This document shows, in pieces, positions 5,701 through 7,141 of a stretch of 7,141 bases of DNA. The position numbers and the translations under genes were made by a program. Below the pieces are notes generated by a model. The model was not told where the DNA came from and did no database searches. It saw only the letters and a list, made by a program, of their open reading frames with translations. Each line of letters starts with the position of its first letter. Position 1 is the first letter of the stretch. The DNA is from Bodonicaedibacter sp963693005 (GTDB lineage: Bacteria > Pseudomonadota > Alphaproteobacteria > UBA6184): the NCBI GenBank assembly GCA_963693005.1, contig OY843702.1, positions 1 to 7,141 on the forward strand, in the 5' to 3' direction.

Positions 5701-7141
5701 TCCGGTCAGCAGAGGAGCAGGACACCCGAATGGAAGCCGGCCAACTGCTCACCATGCGCAACACCGCACGTCTCCGGAGCTACAACTTCATCGAGGCATC
5801 CAGGATCGACCCGCCGCCGACCGGCATCCTGGACTACGACGAGCACTTCGACCCGGACACTGGTCGCCTCGGCGCCACGAAGCAATTCCATGTCCCGCCT
5901 GACACGGCCAGGTCGCCCGCCTACGAGAAGAGGTGGCACTCATGGCACGACGAGATCGAGCGCAACATTGGTCTCACCACTCGTCCCCGTGAGGAAAGAG
6001 CACGCCTCCGCTACGCACCGCACGACACGGGTGGAGCCGACAAGGTCACGATCGACGCTTCCGCCCCGGGTGGCCTCACACGTCATTCGGAGCTACGCCT
6101 GAAGCGGGCCGCCTCCATCGCCAAGCTACACGTCAAGAATGCGAGGATCCGCGGTTGCACCGACGGTGGGGTGATTGTTCGCCACATCAAACGCCGTGAC
6201 ATGGAGACGGAATGGAAGCCCGGCCCGGAACAGCCTGACAATCTGCCGTTCGACAATGGCGTGCTACGACCGGAAGACGATGTCACCTCCGACGACAGCG
6301 GTTCCGACACCGAGCCCCGACGTAGGTGTGAATACGACCAGCGTGTCTTCTACCTCAACAAAGCGGCCGGCTCCGGCTACGTCGTCTACTCGAAGCGCCC
6401 ACACGCCCCGTCGACCGAGCACCGCCTCACTGGAACCGAAGCGGCAGGCCGCCACGCTTGCTCGTACACAGCCGAAGCAGTGGCAATGCGCGCCTGTCTA
6501 CGCGCCGTCCTTCAGGAGCTGCAAAGCTTCCCCGGCAAGACGCGCAAGGCCATCGTCATCGCAACGGACTCGCAGTCGCTGCTCATGGCTTTAAAGCGTG
6601 GTCCATTGGCGAAGAGCCTGTGCCCGATCGAAACGGAATGCTGGAACCTGCTCCTCGACATCTCTCAGATTTGGTCCGTGCGGCGCATCATGTTGAAGTT
6701 TGTGTTCGGCCACTCCGAAGTCCCGATCAACGACGAAGCGGACGCTCTGGCCACCGAGGCCAAGCACCTCCCTGGGCAAGATGATGTGCCGATCCAACTC
6801 CGCGACAGCAAGGCACTGGCGAAGCAGTACGTTAAGTGGACACAGGAGCTCACCCGCGACACTCCCCGTGGCCGCCTCATCCGCCGCCCGGTGAAGCCGG
6901 CTCGCCGCTGCGACATGGACCGGGTGAAGCACCAGTACGCAGTCATGGCCCAGACACGCACCAACGAGTTCCACTGGGGCGGCCGCTTCTCGCACCGCAT
7001 CGGGGCGAACCCCTCAACGGCATGCAGACTATGCACCGGTCCGGACCACGCGCGCCTGGCCCAACTGGCGAAGCTCGAAGTAGAGGAGGCCACTGTCCGA
7101 CTGGAAGCCGAAAGGGAGGGCGTCATCAACAACCTGACACT
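2499..7141 (+). CDS. Non-LTR retrotransposon polyprotein: AP endonuclease, reverse transcriptase, RNase H (3' partial)
   Basis: This is a LINE-type protein that would nick target DNA, prime reverse transcription of its own RNA at the nick (target-primed reverse transcription) and use RNase H on the RNA/DNA hybrid. In order: NPGP 2A-like site (931-934), acidic linker (974-991), endonuclease (1001-1233), basic linker (about 1320-1490), RT (1486-1836), connection (1837-2040), RNase H (2045-2252) and CxxC (2341-2344). The frame runs off the window. I set the start at Met833 because it and Met813 (base 2439) are the last in-frame Met codons before the endonuclease; the next is Met1016, inside that domain. 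Neither has a purine at -3, and the frame is open further upstream, so initiation could lie in the ankyrin ORF. From Met833 at least 1547 codons are present, close to the size of single-ORF ingi/L1Tc proteins. The domain order fits the I/ingi group. The identity is secure; start and clade are inferred. Confidence 0.9.
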   Translation, partial: MRGLPHRPLSVNESIRAPPATLPWTPLRGGGRPKGTKGDDTVPTPEGETLQRATKSSCKEGTNDTPAVRSVQKESTIDEKRRAANAAAAITRDGRTHKNPGPPSNKTTGNLRRKLKSAPAKAAPGARAAETIENPAPLPLDADASDLEWTDEDEEEPDDRQDTVGAKPVLKVAFHNVCGLSSKMQQLSSDDLNDIQLLALAETKRGNSVPGFDTVAVQRRGDGLGGGVGFFLRSGCGLRADMVAAEIKDGQELMVARVMLDDNTPLALVLVVYIPKPREVDSNIADGWHGLLQAHQCPGAQVPQLIVGDINIQNSWWSECKDSLPVGQCIATKLRAEKYDLPIGWARKPTRYPFGFSATKETTPGQAAQTPSTPDVMFCRGAALGDFSMHPGVGSDHMVLKATLHDPDAEWFEVDPSAIKAPARRCVANADYDKYRNVAAKATRSILATRVPLSNWQKDTIKMGDRLNLIPYQIPMSGRILPCIPHMARCVVTMRKLLRCGKTKRALELRRRAMRAMRGARPSTQRLLKMMRVVIRKAADAAMPMGKFHQVPSGMKLWSADLEKKLTKWKEARELDCSDEIDLRRKEFFAALDKHRKDDWASRVAKPSFPMLKAMYKGPRKAKPRRMLNVLEKFYHGLFEGRTPKPKPRRRCKGEPLTNAEFNEALNRLRRGTAAGPDDILPEMILELPQVAKQKLLFPLINQCVVTGDIPQPMRDAVIVPLLKPGKDAADPESYRPVSLTSIFAKLVEHVIAMRIRSRLAALPQQYAYTASRSTLDVIAQIVAGGTKAFNVRTSVKDNEKSHRLLCAMIDFSKAFDSMDHSILLKRMHELGLPSHICRFVRNFLAGRRFRVREDSVMGKWYKTGRGAPQGTVLGPILWIIFIDTLCERLTNAGFKCTFLYADDLTVIIEGYDETAMTAEMQQALNIVQAWAKEVKMSVSIKKTTAMWITRSAATASANTQLTMCGQIVKMVKASKLLGVIIDPGMSFTKHADDLKRRLLARVQQLGAMGPMYNGASPAVMRTYAVAYIYSVALYGLEVVGPLLSQDNWEKKIEPPITAAQRVVSGVIRSAEEQDTRMEAGQLLTMRNTARLRSYNFIEASRIDPPPTGILDYDEHFDPDTGRLGATKQFHVPPDTARSPAYEKRWHSWHDEIERNIGLTTRPREERARLRYAPHDTGGADKVTIDASAPGGLTRHSELRLKRAASIAKLHVKNARIRGCTDGGVIVRHIKRRDMETEWKPGPEQPDNLPFDNGVLRPEDDVTSDDSGSDTEPRRRCEYDQRVFYLNKAAGSGYVVYSKRPHAPSTEHRLTGTEAAGRHACSYTAEAVAMRACLRAVLQELQSFPGKTRKAIVIATDSQSLLMALKRGPLAKSLCPIETECWNLLLDISQIWSVRRIMLKFVFGHSEVPINDEADALATEAKHLPGQDDVPIQLRDSKALAKQYVKWTQELTRDTPRGRLIRRPVKPARRCDMDRVKHQYAVMAQTRTNEFHWGGRFSHRIGANPSTACRLCTGPDHARLAQLAKLEVEEATVRLEAEREGVINNLT
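2775..2804 (+). other. 2A-like ribosome-skipping site (degenerate), NPGP
   Basis: Residues 925-934 read DGRTHKNPGP, followed by Pro935. The 2A consensus is GD(V/I)ExNPGP, where the ribosome skips the Gly-Pro bond and releases the upstream peptide. Here Gly926, Asn931, Pro932, Gly933 and Pro934 match; the Asp and Glu positions carry Arg927 and His929. Trypanosome ingi/L1Tc elements carry 2A sequences just upstream of the endonuclease, the same relative place (about 70 residues before it here), and several animal LINEs have His at the Glu position. If functional, it would separate anything translated upstream, including the ankyrin/membrane part, from the enzyme part. The Arg substitution makes activity doubtful. 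Confidence 0.5.
2838..2856 (+). repeat. 19-nt near-repeat, copy 2
   Basis: AAGCTAAAAAGTGCCCCTG matches 2248-2266 at 18 of 19 bases. This copy lies 33 bases after the NPGP codons; the other lies where the ankyrin/membrane ORF loses its codon signature. Chance cannot be excluded for a pair this short. Confidence 0.5.
3003..3701 (+). other. AP-type endonuclease domain
   Basis: Residues 1001-1233 match the exonuclease-endonuclease-phosphatase fold that makes the target-site nick in APE-type LINEs. Visible motifs in order are: KVAFHNVCGL with Asn1008; LLALAETK with catalytic Glu1035; GDGLGGGVGFFLR (1053-1065), the usual Gly-rich strand; VVYIPK with Tyr1105; VGDINIQ with Asp1141 and Asn1143, matching the family GDFN motif; PTRY with Thr1182-Arg1183; STPDVMF with Asp1207; and GSDHMVL with Ser1227-Asp1228-His1229. 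All expected metal-binding and catalytic positions are present, so the domain looks functional. Target preference cannot be read from the sequence. Confidence 0.9.
3960..4457 (+). other. Basic linker between endonuclease and RT
   Basis: Residues 1320-1485 are rich in Arg and Lys, with clusters at 1321-1371 (including TKRALELRRRAMRAMRG, 1335-1351) and 1450-1484 (including GPRKAKPRRM and PKPKPRRRCKG). No fold is recognisable. In LINE proteins the segment before the RT fingers commonly contributes to RNA or DNA binding, and the charge here suits that. This is an inference from composition alone. Confidence 0.45.
4458..5510 (+). other. Reverse transcriptase domain
   Basis: Residues 1486-1836 contain the LINE RT blocks in order: GTAAGPDDILPEMI (1504-1517); VIVPLLKPGKD (1550-1560); SYRPVSLTSIFAKLVEHVI (1566-1584); YTASRSTLDVIAQI (1601-1614), equivalent to the usual GFR/ST-D block; MIDFSKAFDSMDH (1641-1653) with catalytic Asp1643; GAPQGTVLGPILW (1699-1711); FLYADD (1731-1736) with catalytic Asp1735 and Asp1736; and KLLGVIIDPGMSF (1808-1820). 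Nothing essential is missing and no frameshift interrupts the domain. It would copy the element RNA at the nicked target. Third positions in 1641-1760 are about 84% G/C, the strongest codon bias I counted in the window. Confidence 0.95.
5511..6134 (+). other. RT thumb and connection region
   Basis: Residues 1837-2044 link the RT to RNase H. The first part (1841-1915) is helical, and YAVAYIYSVALYGLEVVGP (1856-1874) resembles the segment in LINE proteins where the thumb packs near a conserved Tyr-Gly. From about 1935 the sequence becomes Pro/Asp-rich and poorly conserved in type. The stretch just before RNase H, VTIDASAPGG (2015-2024) then LRLKRAASIAKL (2031-2042), resembles the lead-in seen in ingi-type RNase H domains. 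No catalytic role is assigned. Confidence 0.5.
6135..6758 (+). other. RNase H domain with insertion
   Basis: Residues 2045-2252 carry the four acidic RNase H positions: Asp2054 in RGCTDGG, Glu2158 in YTAEAVAMRACL, Asp2189 in IVIATDSQSLLMAL, and Asp2247 in INDEADALATEA, with His2237 in FVFGHSEVP. The fold also shows its second strand at AGSGYVVYSK (2122-2131). This enzyme degrades RNA in RNA/DNA hybrids. The odd point is that about 65 residues, including an acidic run EDDVTSDDSGSDTEP (2091-2105), lie between the first catalytic Asp and the second strand, where a short turn is usual. The first Asp could alternatively be Asp2018 in VTIDASAPGG, but the position of the following helix and the family lead-in favour Asp2054. 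Confidence 0.85.
7023..7141 (+). other. Start of C-terminal zinc-binding motif (truncated by window)
   Basis: Cys2341 and Cys2344 (CRLC) follow RTNEFHWGGRFSHRIG (2319-2334), a layout like the C-terminal end of ingi/I-type proteins, where a CxxC is completed by a His and Cys some residues later to form a zinc knuckle. Here the CxxC is followed by at least 30 charged, helix-prone residues (ARLAQLAKLEVEEATVRLEA, 2350-2369, and onward) without the completing His/Cys before the window ends. The missing half is presumably downstream. Confidence 0.5.

Larger units (their letters stand above)
2533..7141 (+). mobile_element. Non-LTR (LINE) retrotransposon, I/ingi-like, 3' end outside window
   Basis: An AP endonuclease followed by an RT, an RNase H and a C-terminal CxxC in one ORF, with no integrase, protease or long terminal repeats in view, identifies a non-LTR retrotransposon. 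The 5' boundary is not visible. It probably lies between about 2250 and 2775, because codon preference returns to frame 3 near 2700 and the NPGP site at 2793-2804 belongs near the N-terminus of L1Tc-like ORFs; the start given here follows the frame-1 stop. The 3' UTR, poly(A) or other tail and target-site duplication fall beyond the window. The coding part has no in-frame stop or visible frameshift, unlike most LINE copies, which decay. Confidence 0.85.

Noticed and set aside
4607..5902. Plus-strand frame-2 open frame of about 430 codons
   Set aside because: It is an Arg/His/Pro-rich shadow of the RT frame with no domain; all RT motifs are in frame 3.
1..7141. LTRs, integrase, tRNA, rRNA or CRISPR repeats
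   Set aside because: None seen; the RT, endonuclease and RNase H arrangement is that of a non-LTR element.

Overview
The window reads as eukaryotic nuclear DNA carrying most of a non-LTR (LINE-type) retrotransposon. The plus strand has one reading frame (codons starting at 3, 6, 9 ...) that I read codon by codon without meeting a stop from base 3 to the last full codon at 7137-7139: at least 2379 codons, open at both ends. Residue numbers below count from that first codon, so residue n starts at base 3n. The other strand and frames hold only incidental open stretches.

Layout. (1) Bases 3 to about 2250 encode the 3' part of a cellular-looking protein: a long N-terminal region without recognised domain, ankyrin-like repeats (942-1262), a second helical region, one strong transmembrane segment (2022-2096) and a Cys-containing segment after it. 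(2) Bases 2250-2700 are a junction whose coding status is unclear: frame 3 stays open, but codon preference there fits frame 1 better. (3) From about 2700 to the end lies a retrotransposon polyprotein: a 2A-like NPGP site (2775-2804), an acidic linker, an apurinic/apyrimidinic-type endonuclease (3003-3701), a basic linker, a reverse transcriptase with a YADD active site (4458-5510), a connection region, an RNase H with an unusual acidic insertion (6135-6758) and the first CxxC of a C-terminal zinc-binding motif (7023-7034). The element continues beyond the window, so its 3' UTR, tail and target-site duplication are not visible.

The order 2A-like site, endonuclease, RT, RNase H and CxxC in one ORF resembles the I/ingi group, best known from trypanosomatids (ingi, L1Tc). 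The GC-rich, intron-free coding sequence would suit a kinetoplastid, but such elements may also occur in other protists, so I do not name a species. Every catalytic motif I can check is intact, so the copy may be young or active.

The main puzzle is the relation between the ankyrin/membrane part and the element. They share one phase without a stop. Either this is a true fusion polyprotein, perhaps separated at the NPGP site, or the element sits in or just downstream of a host gene and the junction is open by chance or mis-assembly.
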